The notes under the pieces are model-generated. The model was not told the origin of the DNA. It did not search any database and was given only the letters and a program-made list of their open reading frames with translations. Below, in pieces: positions 21,843 to 28,982 of a DNA stretch of 34,481 nucleotides. The stretch spans positions 1-34,481 of the forward strand of contig CALVAZ010000044.1 in assembly GCA_944325675.1 (NCBI GenBank). Reading direction: 5' to 3'. The translations under genes and the position numbers were made by a program. The DNA is from Candidatus Gastranaerophilales bacterium. GTDB lineage: Bacteria; Cyanobacteriota; Vampirovibrionia; Gastranaerophilales; Gastranaerophilaceae. Each line of letters starts with the position of its first letter. Position 1 is the stretch's first letter.

Positions 21843-23107
21843 TGAGAAAGATTATAGTTCAAAAATTCGGCGGCACTTCAGTTGCAGATACCGATAAAAT
21901 AAAAAATGTAGCGAAAGTTGTTATAAGAGAAAAACAAAACGGTAATGATGTAGTGGTTGTTGTATCTGCTATGGGGCATACTACTGATCATTTGGTAAAA
22001 ATGGCAAAGATGCTCTCTCCAAATCCTTCAAGCAGGGAGATGGACATGCTTTTATCAACCGGTGAGTGTGTTTCCATTGCATTATTGACCATGGCAATTC
22101 AGGCTGAAGGTTACGATGCTATCAGTTTTAATGCAATGCAAGTTGGCATTATGACGGAAAATATTCACTCAAAGGCAAGAATTGTGGATATAAAGACGGA
22201 AAAATTGAGAAAAAATTTGGAAGCAGGAAAAATAATCGTTGTTGCCGGATTTCAAGGTGTAACAGAAGATGGTGAAATAACTACTCTGGGGCGCGGTGGC
22301 TCTGATACTTCAGCTGTTGCACTTGCTGCTGCTTTGGGTGCTGAAAGATGTGATATTTATACAGATGTAGAGGGAGTTTATACAACTGATCCCAGAATTG
22401 TTCCTAATGCATCAAAATTAGCCGAAGTTTCTTATGAAGAAATGCTTGAGTTGGCGCATGCCGGAGCAAATGTTCTTCACCCCCGCAGTGTTGAGACGGC
22501 AAAGCAATTTTCTGTACCGTTACGTGTCAGAAGTAGTTTTAAGCTTGAAGATATGGGTACTTTAATTTTAGGAGTCGATAAAATGGAATTATACAGACCG
22601 GTTGCGGGTGTCGCCGCAGATTTAAGTCAGGCAAGAATTGTAGTTTGTGATGTTCCGGACAAACCCGGTATTGCAGCTGGTTTATTTACTGCCTTGGCCG
22701 AGGAAAATATATCTGTTGATATGATTATTCAGTCTTATGCAAGAAAAGTTTCAAATACAAACGATATAGCATTTACAGTTGATTCCAATGATTTGCCAAA
22801 AACTCTTGCTACATTGGATAAACTAAAAGATACTTTAGGTGCTAGTGATGTTAAAGTCGATGCTGAAATCGCAAAGGTTTCAATAGTAGGTGCCGGCATG
22901 ATTGATCGACCGGGTATTGCCTCAACTATGTTTGAAACATTGGCGAAGCTTGGTGTAAATATCAGAATGATTTCTACAAGTGAAATCAAAATAAGTTGTC
23001 TCGTAGATAAGACTGATGCACAAAAATCATTAAAAGCCCTTCATACAGTGTTTAATTTGGAAAGTGATGTTGTGGCTGATGTTAAGGGTGATTTGCCTGA
23101 CGTTTAG
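21842..23107 (+). CDS. lysC: aspartate kinase
   Basis: Aspartokinase phosphorylates aspartate in the first step toward lysine, threonine and methionine. The 421 residues include an N-terminal kinase domain (VQKFGGTSVAD at 7-17, STGECVSIALL near 71, GRGGSDTSAVALAAALGA near 155, YTDVEGVYTTDPRI near 181). Two C-terminal ACT domains (VPDKPGIAAGLFTALAEENI, VGAGMIDRPGIASTMFETLAKLGVNI) bind the feedback amino acid. It begins by TAATG overlap with the TPR gene. I see no leader peptide or lysine riboswitch, as there is no leader. Its operon partners have no evident connection to lysine synthesis. Confidence 0.97.
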   Translation: MRKIIVQKFGGTSVADTDKIKNVAKVVIREKQNGNDVVVVVSAMGHTTDHLVKMAKMLSPNPSSREMDMLLSTGECVSIALLTMAIQAEGYDAISFNAMQVGIMTENIHSKARIVDIKTEKLRKNLEAGKIIVVAGFQGVTEDGEITTLGRGGSDTSAVALAAALGAERCDIYTDVEGVYTTDPRIVPNASKLAEVSYEEMLELAHAGANVLHPRSVETAKQFSVPLRVRSSFKLEDMGTLILGVDKMELYRPVAGVAADLSQARIVVCDVPDKPGIAAGLFTALAEENISVDMIIQSYARKVSNTNDIAFTVDSNDLPKTLATLDKLKDTLGASDVKVDAEIAKVSIVGAGMIDRPGIASTMFETLAKLGVNIRMISTSEIKISCLVDKTDAQKSLKALHTVFNLESDVVADVKGDLPDV

Positions 23108-23137
23108 TTGGTTATTATACTAATTTTAAACTAAAAA

Positions 23138-23160
23138 AAGGGGAGCGTATGCTCCCTTTG
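23138..23160 (+). terminator. probable terminator after lysC
   Basis: GGGAGC (23141-23146), a GTAT loop, GCTCCC (23151-23156), then only TTT; flanking AAAG and CTTT extend pairing. The short T-run makes it weaker than others in the window. Confidence 0.6.
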
Positions 23161-23417
23161 GAATTAAGAATAGCTGGAAGTATGAAAAAGATTTAATTAT
23201 ATTAAATTAGATTAAAGGCATGCTTTCAATTACCTTGTAGGGTCTATTTAGTAGTCTGGTTGGTGTATTTTTGTTTAATATTTTAATATTTGGGATAATA
23301 TCCGAGTGGTAGTGGTATTAGTTGTAAACCCTTGAATAAGTGTACTTTTGCCACTTTATGGCAAAATGCTTTTAAAATCTGCTATTGCGGTAACTTAATA
23401 TAACTTTACAATAGGGG
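23161..23417. other. gene-free region with one perfect hairpin
   Basis: About 260 nt without a convincing open frame between the lysC terminator and the next promoter. It contains the palindrome GGATAATATCC (23293-23303) and a perfect 8-bp hairpin TTTTGCCA/TGGCAAAA (23346-23366, CTTTA loop) followed by TGCTTTT. A small RNA is possible but I cannot assign a family. Confidence 0.4.
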
Positions 23418-23446
23418 TTGACAAAAAATATTTTATAGTATATAGT
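23418..23446 (+). promoter_or_regulatory. near-consensus sigma70 promoter for the 23513 gene
   Basis: TTGACA (23418-23423), exactly 17 nt, then TATAGT (23441-23446). It matches 11 of 12 consensus bases with ideal spacing. Confidence 0.85.
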
Positions 23447-23461
23447 GAAATTGTTAAGATG

Positions 23462-23480
23462 AAGTGTTAAAAAAACACTT
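23462..23480 (+). promoter_or_regulatory. 5' leader hairpin of the 23513 gene
   Basis: AAGTGTT (23462-23468) pairs with AACACTT (23474-23480) around an AAAAA loop, a few bases after the predicted transcription start. Such a hairpin can protect an mRNA 5' end; it lies upstream of the ribosome-binding site. Confidence 0.5.
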
Positions 23481-23512
23481 AATAAATAAGACCTCGGAGG
23501 GAGGTAAGAAAA

Positions 23513-23797
23513 ATGAGAGTAACACCTATACAAAATATAACGACAAAACATATAACATTCGGAGAAAGAAGATCATATGACGGTAATCCAAGAATTGCTT
23601 TGTTATCTTTACAAAATTCCGATATATTAAACTTTGAAAAGAATTTGAAATTGACTCAAGAGGCCGATGCTGTTCAATCTAATCCATTGAAAGCTTTAGG
23701 TCGTAAATTTACCAAGGCTTATAATATACTTTTTTCCCAAGAAGGTGAAACTAATAAAGCAGAAACTTCATACATACACTTGCCTTATATGGCTTAA
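23513..23797 (+). CDS. small unrecognised protein with N-terminal ITFG motif
   Basis: The 94-residue basic protein is not recognised. Its N-terminus reads MRVTPIQNITTKHITFGERRSYDG, with HITFGERR at about 13-20, matching the motif of the 5092 and 33615 products. The remainder is soluble, with two probable helices (LLSLQNSDILNFEKNLKLTQ and ALGRKFTKAYNILFS), and ends in YIHLPYMA. Expression signals are unusually good for this window: a near-consensus promoter, a leader hairpin, and a doubled GGAGGGAGGT about 7 nt before the ATG. A strong terminator follows. It is probably abundant; function unknown. Confidence 0.85.
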   Translation: MRVTPIQNITTKHITFGERRSYDGNPRIALLSLQNSDILNFEKNLKLTQEADAVQSNPLKALGRKFTKAYNILFSQEGETNKAETSYIHLPYMA

Positions 23798-23837
23798 GTG
23801 ATGCATAGAATCCTTAACTACTTACCCCAATTAACTA

Positions 23838-23872
23838 TAGCAATTTACCCCAAATTGCTAAGTTTTTTTTTA
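23838..23872 (+). terminator. Rho-independent terminator after the 23513 gene
   Basis: TAGCAATTT (23838-23846) pairs with AAATTGCTA (23852-23860) around ACCCC, followed by AG and a long T-run. Confidence 0.93.
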
Positions 23873-23883
23873 TAAAACCGGTT

Positions 23884-23915
23884 TATCCTTTCTGTAAAAT
23901 GAAAGGATATTTTTT
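23884..23915 (+). promoter_or_regulatory. hairpin that contains the rhodanese ribosome-binding site
   Basis: TATCCTTT (23884-23891) pairs with AAAGGATA (23902-23909), 8 bp with a 10-nt loop, then TTTTTT runs straight into the ATG at 23916. AAGGAT in the right arm is the only Shine-Dalgarno sequence. The shape is also that of an intrinsic terminator. Confidence 0.65.
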
Positions 23916-24305
23916 ATGGATGAAAAAATTAAAGAATTAAGATTTGACTCAAAATCAGCTTACGAGTTTTTCGCTATGAAATTAGCTTATATTATAGGCC
24001 CAAATCAACTAAAAAGCTTTATGGATGAGGGTAATGTGGTGGTTGTTGATGTCCGTAATCGCGAAAAATTTAATGAAGGTCATATTCCGATGGCTTTATC
24101 TATTCCAAAAGACGAATTGGACAAAAATACAGACAAATTGACAAAAGATAAACTTACAGTTGTTTACGGCTGTTGTGAATATTGTTCAGCCGCGGCATTA
24201 GCATGTTTAACACTTTCTCAATATGAGTATCCGTGTGTCATGATGAGTGGCGGTTACAACGCTTGGACTGAATATTACAGATACGCGGTTGTGAGCGAAA
24301 ATTAA
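23916..24305 (+). CDS. rhodanese-like domain protein
   Basis: Rhodanese domains carry sulfur as a cysteine persulfide. The 129 residues have an N-terminal helical extension and the domain core: NVVVVDVRNREKFNEGHIPMALSIP (about 40-64), the loop VVYGCCEYCSAAALA (82-96), then VMMSGGYNAWTEYY. The active-site loop is unusual. It has three cysteines (86, 87, 90) where one is normal, and the spacing to the following Ser is shorter than the usual six-residue loop, so which Cys is catalytic is unclear. The ribosome-binding site is inside a hairpin (23884-23909). It is convergent with the next gene, 17 nt apart. Confidence 0.85.
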   Translation: MDEKIKELRFDSKSAYEFFAMKLAYIIGPNQLKSFMDEGNVVVVDVRNREKFNEGHIPMALSIPKDELDKNTDKLTKDKLTVVYGCCEYCSAAALACLTLSQYEYPCVMMSGGYNAWTEYYRYAVVSEN

Positions 24306-24322
24306 GCGATTAGGTTTTGGCT

Positions 24323-25027
24323 CTAGATATTTGCACCGCCATCTGTCATTTTTTTATGAGCATTTTGTGCACCCTTTGTTTTTTGAATGTAAGATAGTGC
24401 AAAATCTGTAGCCTCTTGGTCCCTTACAACAGCTTCAGTCAAGGCAAGAGTTTCCTCTATTGATAACTTATTCAGTGTTTTGTCATTGACATTTTTAAGA
24501 TATTTTTTAAAGTTTTCTTGTGTTTTGTAATCAAAACCGGGCAGATTCATTCTTAAGGAATACCATTTATAAAATTGATGCAGCATGTAGTATTGGTCAA
24601 TATTCCCTGAATTAAAAATAAGGACCGGCTTTGTAGAAAATGCAATTCTGTTGCCGGTGAAAAGGTTTAAGTAAAGTGCTTTCAATCCGTTGAGTTCACA
24701 GATAAGTCCTTCTTCTTCTCCTATTGCTCTTAGAATTTTGTCGGCATTTTTTAGCTTATATACTTTAGTTCCGGCTGCATTTATATATTCAATAAGTTTT
24801 TCGGGATTATTTTGGCAGTTTTTTACAATGTCTTCAACATTTTTGCGTACTAATTCTTTGTTTTTTTCGGTTTCCAAAGTTAAGGTCATATGCTCTGTTG
24901 AGGAAATTATTGTTTTTGAGGTCTTATTTTTATATGACCTTTTCAGGCTGCCTTTAAGTTTGTAGGCAATGGTCTGCTCTTTTATTGACAGAAGATAATA
25001 TAAAATTTTTCTTATAAAATTTCTCAT
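24323..25027 (-). CDS. unrecognised soluble protein
   Basis: I do not recognise this 234-residue protein. It opens with a basic, mildly hydrophobic helix (MRNFIRKILYYLLSIKEQ), then a Lys/Ser/Thr-rich segment. A predominantly helical body follows (ELVRKNVEDIVKNCQNNPEKL, HQFYKWYSLRMNLPGF, TLNKLSIEETLALTEAVV), ending in KKMTDGGANI. An upstream in-frame ATG at 25045 lies within the -10 box, so ATG at 25027 is the better start. TATAAT on the minus strand ends 6 nt before it, suggesting a leaderless message. No ribosome-binding site is present. Confidence 0.75.
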   Translation of the reverse strand: MRNFIRKILYYLLSIKEQTIAYKLKGSLKRSYKNKTSKTIISSTEHMTLTLETEKNKELVRKNVEDIVKNCQNNPEKLIEYINAAGTKVYKLKNADKILRAIGEEEGLICELNGLKALYLNLFTGNRIAFSTKPVLIFNSGNIDQYYMLHQFYKWYSLRMNLPGFDYKTQENFKKYLKNVNDKTLNKLSIEETLALTEAVVRDQEATDFALSYIQKTKGAQNAHKKMTDGGANI

Positions 25028-25128
25028 AGTATAATTATACCGCATTTTCTTTAAGTTAGTTTCATCTGTATAGCTGAAAAAGTTTTTGGCTTTTTATAAA
25101 GAAAAAATAAAGATTGTAAAAATTACAC

Positions 25129-25157
25129 TTGCTTTTTGTGCGTGATTGTTTTATAAT
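25129..25157 (+). promoter_or_regulatory. distal sigma70 promoter of adhE (P1)
   Basis: TTGCTT (25129-25134), 17 nt, then TATAAT (25152-25157). The predicted start near 25164 falls inside the inverted repeat at 25162-25179. Confidence 0.6.
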
Positions 25158-25161
25158 GTAA

Positions 25162-25179
25162 TTGTGAAATAAATCACGA
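25162..25179 (+). promoter_or_regulatory. Rex/CRP-type operator upstream of adhE
   Basis: TTGTGAAATAAATCACGA has half-sites TTGTGA and TCACGA separated by 6 nt. It resembles the Rex consensus TTGTGAAnnnnTTCACAA and also the CRP/FNR layout TGTGA-N6-TCACA. It covers the P1 start and precedes the P2 -10 by about 20 nt. Confidence 0.65.
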
Positions 25180-25196
25180 TAAAGCTAATAATTTTA

Positions 25197-25205
25197 TGGT
25201 ATAAT
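25197..25205 (+). promoter_or_regulatory. proximal extended -10 promoter of adhE (P2)
   Basis: TGG immediately before TATAAT (25200-25205) forms an extended -10 box; no good -35 is present. The surrounding TTATGGTATAATTATTACC is nearly the same as the divergent promoter at 19855-19872. Confidence 0.6.
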
Positions 25206-25251
25206 TATTACCCCGAAAGGTAAAGTATAAAATAAAAAGGAGATATATATT

Positions 25252-27921
25252 ATGACCACAAAGAGCAAGAAGAATGTTGAAAAACTTGAGAAGGCTTTGA
25301 GTAAGTCAAATCTTGTTGACAACGCTGAACAATTGGAATTGCTTATCGAAAGAGTTAAAAAAGCTCAAAAGATTTATGCAACTTATACCCAAGAACAGGT
25401 AGATGCGATATTTAAAGCAGCTGCTACGGCTGCGGATAAAGCTCGTATTCCTTTGGCAAGAATGGCTGTTGAAGAAACAGGAATGGGTGTTTTAGAAGAT
25501 AAAATTATTAAAAACCATTATGCTTCTGAATACATTTACAACAAACATAAAAATGCCAAGACTTGCGGTATTATAAAGGAAGACAAAGCAAACGGTATTA
25601 AGGTTGTAGCTGAACCCTTAGGTGTAATTGCAGGTATAATTCCTACAACGAACCCTACTTCAACTGCTATTTTTAAATCATTGATAGCATTGAAAACAAG
25701 AAATGCGATAATATTTTCACCACACCCTAGAGCTACAAAATGTACGATAGCAGCTGCAAAATTAGTTCTTGAAGCTGCCGTTAAAGCCGGTGCTCCTGCA
25801 GATATTATCGGTTGGATTGATCAACCTGCAATTGAATTGACAAACCAATTAATAACACACGATTCAATTTCTTGCATTTTGGCCACAGGCGGTCCTGGAA
25901 TGGTTAAGGCTGCTTATTCATCAGGCAACCCTGCATTAGGTGTAGGCCCTGGTAATGCTGCTGCTGTTATTGATGAAACTGCTGATATTAAGATGGCTGT
26001 TTCTTCAATTATGATGTCAAAAACATTTGATAACGGTATGATTTGTGCTTCTGAACAATCAGTTATTGTTGTTGATGAAATTTATGAAGAAGTTAAGAAA
26101 GAATTCATATACAGAGGTGCACATTTATTGAGCAAATCTGATGAAAAGAAAATGATTGATCTTCCGTTCATTGATCCGAAACGCGGTACCGCGCATCCTG
26201 CTATTGTAGGTCAGCCTGCACATAAAATAGCTGAATTGGCAGGTTTTAAAGTCCCTGCAACTGCAAAAATTCTTTTAGCAGAAAGACCTTCAGTTGATTG
26301 GGAAGATCCGTTCTCAAGAGAAAAATTATCACCGATTCTTACAATGTACAGAGCGAAAGATTTTGATGAAGCTACTGAAATGACTTATGAATTGGTTTCA
26401 AAAGGCGGTGCAGGTCACTCAGCAGACCTTTATACAGATACTCGTAGTCAAGAAAGAGTTGATAAGTTTGCTGAAAGAATGCCGGCTTGCCGTGTTTTGA
26501 TTAACTCACCATCAGCTCAAGGCGGTATTGGTGACTTGTATAACTTTAAACTTGAACCGTCACTTTCTTTAGGTTGCGGTTCTTGGGGTAAAAACGCTAT
26601 ATCAGGCAACATTGGCGTTGAAAATTTATTGAACTATAAAACAGTTGCTGAAAGGAGAGAAAATATGTTATGGTTTAAAGTTCCTCCGAAAGTTTACTTT
26701 AAAAGAGGTGCAGTAGACCTTGCTCTCCGTGAACTTCAGGGTAAAAAACGTGCGTTTATTGTTACTGACAGATTCTTGTTTAACTCAGGTGCTGTTGACA
26801 GTATAGTTAATGTTTTGGATGAAATCGGTATTGATCACCAAATATTCTTTGATGTTAAACCTGATCCTACATTATCTACGATTAATCAGGCAATGGAGAT
26901 TATCAGACCTTATGAACCTGATGTAATTATTTCATTGGGCGGCGGTTCTCCTATGGATGCGGCTAAGATTATGTGGTTGATGTACGAACAGCCTGATACC
27001 GTATTTGAAGATATTTCTATGAGATTTATGGATATCAGAAAGAGAATTTGTCGTATCCCTGAATTGGGCAAAAAAGCTACTATGGTTGCTATTCCAACAA
27101 CATCAGGTACAGGTTCTGAAGTAACTCCGTTTGCAATTATTACGGATGATGAAACACACGTAAAATACGCAATCGCAGATTACGCATTGACACCTAATAT
27201 GGCAATTATTGATCCTAATTTTGTAGACGGTATGCCAAAAGGTTTAACCGCTGCTTCCGGTATTGATGCTTTGGTTCACTCAATTGAAGCTTATGTATCA
27301 GCAATGGCAACAAACTTTACTAATTCAAATGCCTTGGAAGCTACAAAACTTATCTTTAGATATTTGGAACGTGCTTATAATGAAGGTGCAAACGACCCTA
27401 TAGCAAGAGAAAAAATGCACTATGCGGCAACAATTGCAGGTATGGCATTTGCAAACTCATTCTTAGGTTTGTGCCACTCTATGGCTCACAAATTGGGTGC
27501 AATGTTCAATATCCCTCACGGTGTTGCTAACGCATTGTTAATCAATCAAGTAATTAAATACAACGCAACTGATTGTCCTAGAAAACAATGTATTTTCCCT
27601 CAATATAAGTTCCCTAACGCTAAGGCTAAATATGGCCAAATAGCTGATGAGCTTGGTTTGGGCGGTAAAAATGACGATGAAAAAGTTGAATTGTTGTTAT
27701 CTGAAATTACACGCCTGAAAAATGCAATCAACTTACCAAAATCAATTAAAGATTTTGGTGTAACCAAAAAAGATTTCTACGATAAACTTGATGAAATGGT
27801 TGAATTGGCATTTGATGACCAATGTACAGGTGCAAACCCTGCATATCCGTTGATGGAAGATATTAAGAAAATCTACATTGATGCTTATGAAGGTATTGTA
27901 AGAGATTACTATCAAGCTTAA
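25252..27921 (+). CDS. adhE: bifunctional acetaldehyde-CoA/alcohol dehydrogenase
   Basis: AdhE converts acetyl-CoA to ethanol in two NADH-dependent steps and regenerates NAD+ in fermentation. It usually forms spirosomes. The 889-residue protein has an N-terminal aldehyde dehydrogenase domain (1 to about 450, catalytic Cys265 in NGMICASEQ) and a C-terminal iron alcohol dehydrogenase domain (from about 460, GGGSPMDAAK for NADH). Metal ligands are Asp672, His676, His742 and His756, with the same spacing as in E. coli AdhE. The start has AAGGAG 9 nt ahead. Two promoters and a Rex/CRP-like operator suggest control by the NADH/NAD+ ratio. It ends in a strong terminator. Confidence 0.98.
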   Translation: MTTKSKKNVEKLEKALSKSNLVDNAEQLELLIERVKKAQKIYATYTQEQVDAIFKAAATAADKARIPLARMAVEETGMGVLEDKIIKNHYASEYIYNKHKNAKTCGIIKEDKANGIKVVAEPLGVIAGIIPTTNPTSTAIFKSLIALKTRNAIIFSPHPRATKCTIAAAKLVLEAAVKAGAPADIIGWIDQPAIELTNQLITHDSISCILATGGPGMVKAAYSSGNPALGVGPGNAAAVIDETADIKMAVSSIMMSKTFDNGMICASEQSVIVVDEIYEEVKKEFIYRGAHLLSKSDEKKMIDLPFIDPKRGTAHPAIVGQPAHKIAELAGFKVPATAKILLAERPSVDWEDPFSREKLSPILTMYRAKDFDEATEMTYELVSKGGAGHSADLYTDTRSQERVDKFAERMPACRVLINSPSAQGGIGDLYNFKLEPSLSLGCGSWGKNAISGNIGVENLLNYKTVAERRENMLWFKVPPKVYFKRGAVDLALRELQGKKRAFIVTDRFLFNSGAVDSIVNVLDEIGIDHQIFFDVKPDPTLSTINQAMEIIRPYEPDVIISLGGGSPMDAAKIMWLMYEQPDTVFEDISMRFMDIRKRICRIPELGKKATMVAIPTTSGTGSEVTPFAIITDDETHVKYAIADYALTPNMAIIDPNFVDGMPKGLTAASGIDALVHSIEAYVSAMATNFTNSNALEATKLIFRYLERAYNEGANDPIAREKMHYAATIAGMAFANSFLGLCHSMAHKLGAMFNIPHGVANALLINQVIKYNATDCPRKQCIFPQYKFPNAKAKYGQIADELGLGGKNDDEKVELLLSEITRLKNAINLPKSIKDFGVTKKDFYDKLDEMVELAFDDQCTGANPAYPLMEDIKKIYIDAYEGIVRDYYQA

Positions 27922-27945
27922 TTGTGAATCTTTATATTGTATTAA

Positions 27946-27981
27946 AAAGGACCGGTATTTTATTATACCGGTCCTTTAAAT
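27946..27981 (+). terminator. Rho-independent terminator after adhE
   Basis: A 13-bp stem, AAAGGACCGGTAT (27946-27958) with ATACCGGTCCTTT (27965-27977), around a short T/A loop. Confidence 0.93.
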
Positions 27982-27988
27982 TTTAACC

Positions 27989-28017
27989 TTGACAATCGGT
28001 TATGTCTTTTTTATTAT
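27989..28017 (+). promoter_or_regulatory. sigma70 promoter of the tRNA-Cys gene
   Basis: TTGACA (27989-27994), exactly 17 nt, then TATTAT (28012-28017). The predicted start lies about 8 nt before the tRNA. Confidence 0.8.
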
Positions 28018-28031
28018 AGAGAAACGAGGAC

Positions 28032-28102
28032 GGCGACATGGCCAAGTGGTAAGGCAGAAGCCTGCAAAGCTTTTACCCCCGGTTCGAATCCGGGTGTCGC
28101 CT
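28032..28102 (+). tRNA. tRNA-Cys (anticodon GCA)
   Basis: A 71-nt cloverleaf. The acceptor GGCGACA/TGTCGCC closes perfectly, and the anticodon loop CTGCAAA reads GCA. The T-arm has GGTTCGAATCC. The short D-loop is typical of tRNA-Cys. CCA is not encoded; a T-run follows at once. Confidence 0.95.
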
Positions 28103-28123
28103 TTTTTAATAAATGTTAAGTTT

Positions 28124-28152
28124 AAAATTGCTGTAAGGCAATTTTTTTTTCG
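28124..28152 (+). terminator. terminator downstream of tRNA-Cys
   Basis: AAAATTGC (28124-28131) pairs with GCAATTTT (28138-28145) around TGTAAG, followed by a T-run that extends to the next gene. Confidence 0.75.
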
Positions 28153-28170
28153 TTTTTACTTTATCGAGAT

Positions 28171-28824
28171 ATGATTAAATGGAGTAATATCAAAACGTCA
28201 GATGGTTTTAACCTTAAATTCCCGCAAACCATGCAGTTGAAGGATGGTTTGGTTGCGAAATTTGATGAATTTTCTCAAATTATTTCTATCAGAAATAGCG
28301 AAAAAGAACTTGGTTACGACATGCTTATAAAGTCTAAGGATAGAATTAAGTGTGTTGATATGGAAGTCAAACCTGAATTTAAAAGGCGTGGTATTGGAGG
28401 GCTTTTACATGCAATTTCCGTTATGATGTTGAAAGAAAATAAGGCTAAAAATATTTATTTAGACGCTTTGCCGGAAGCCATTAGGTTTCATTTTAACAAG
28501 GGTTTTAGAACAGATGCCACAAATAAAGAAAATGCATATATTTACTTGAATAGTATATTGAAGTCTAATACACCGTTTGAAGATTTGAAAATAAGCGCTA
28601 AAAAATTGATGTTCAAATTAACCTCCGGAAATAAAGAGGCGATTAAGGAAGTTGACAGGTTGTATGATACTTATTTAAGCAGGGTTATACAGAATAATAT
28701 ATCCATTGATGATGCAAAGTTACCGGCTACCTTGTGCATGGATTTGAAAAATAAAGACTTGAAAAATCATAGAGATTTTTACAACGGTATTTTAGAAAAT
28801 TTTGGCATAGATTACCAGATATAA
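28171..28824 (+). CDS. GNAT-family N-acetyltransferase-like protein
   Basis: A 217-residue protein whose first 130 residues form a GNAT acyl-CoA-dependent acetyltransferase fold. IKCVDMEVKPEFKRRGIGGLLHAISVMML (about 58-86) carries the R-x-x-G-x-G acetyl-CoA pyrophosphate loop. AKNIYLDALPEAIRFHFNKGF resembles the later motif that ends in 'Y.k.GF'. The C-terminal 90 residues are helical and not recognised. There is no ribosome-binding site before the ATG, and the gene directly follows the tRNA terminator. Its substrate cannot be inferred. Its stop lies 3 nt before the 3' end of the oppositely oriented tRNA-Ala. Confidence 0.8.
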   Translation: MIKWSNIKTSDGFNLKFPQTMQLKDGLVAKFDEFSQIISIRNSEKELGYDMLIKSKDRIKCVDMEVKPEFKRRGIGGLLHAISVMMLKENKAKNIYLDALPEAIRFHFNKGFRTDATNKENAYIYLNSILKSNTPFEDLKISAKKLMFKLTSGNKEAIKEVDRLYDTYLSRVIQNNISIDDAKLPATLCMDLKNKDLKNHRDFYNGILENFGIDYQI

Positions 28825-28827
28825 AAA

Positions 28828-28900
28828 TGGAGCGTAGGGGATTCGAACCCCTGACCCCGACACTGCCAGTGTCGTGCGCTACCAACTGCGCTAACGCCCC
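28828..28900 (-). tRNA. tRNA-Ala (anticodon GGC)
   Basis: A 73-nt cloverleaf. The acceptor stem carries the G3:U70 pair that identifies alanine tRNAs. The anticodon loop CTGGCAG reads GGC, with normal U33. The T-loop is TTCGAAT. CCA is not encoded. It lies 6 nt downstream of tRNA-Val. Confidence 0.95.
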
Positions 28901-28906
28901 AAAAAA

Positions 28907-28982
28907 TGGTGGGCGATACAAGGCTCGAACTTGTGACCCCTTGAATGTCGTTCAAGTGCGCTACCAACTGCGCCAATCGCCC
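28907..28982 (-). tRNA. tRNA-Val (anticodon GAC) with C33
   Basis: A 76-nt cloverleaf with encoded CCA (28909-28907). All stems pair: acceptor GGGCGAT/ATCGCCC, D stem GCGC/GCGC, anticodon stem CTTGA/TCAAG. The anticodon loop reads ACGACAT, giving GAC with A37 but C where the nearly universal U33 belongs. A73 and A35 match valine identity. It forms a pair with tRNA-Ala. Confidence 0.88.
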
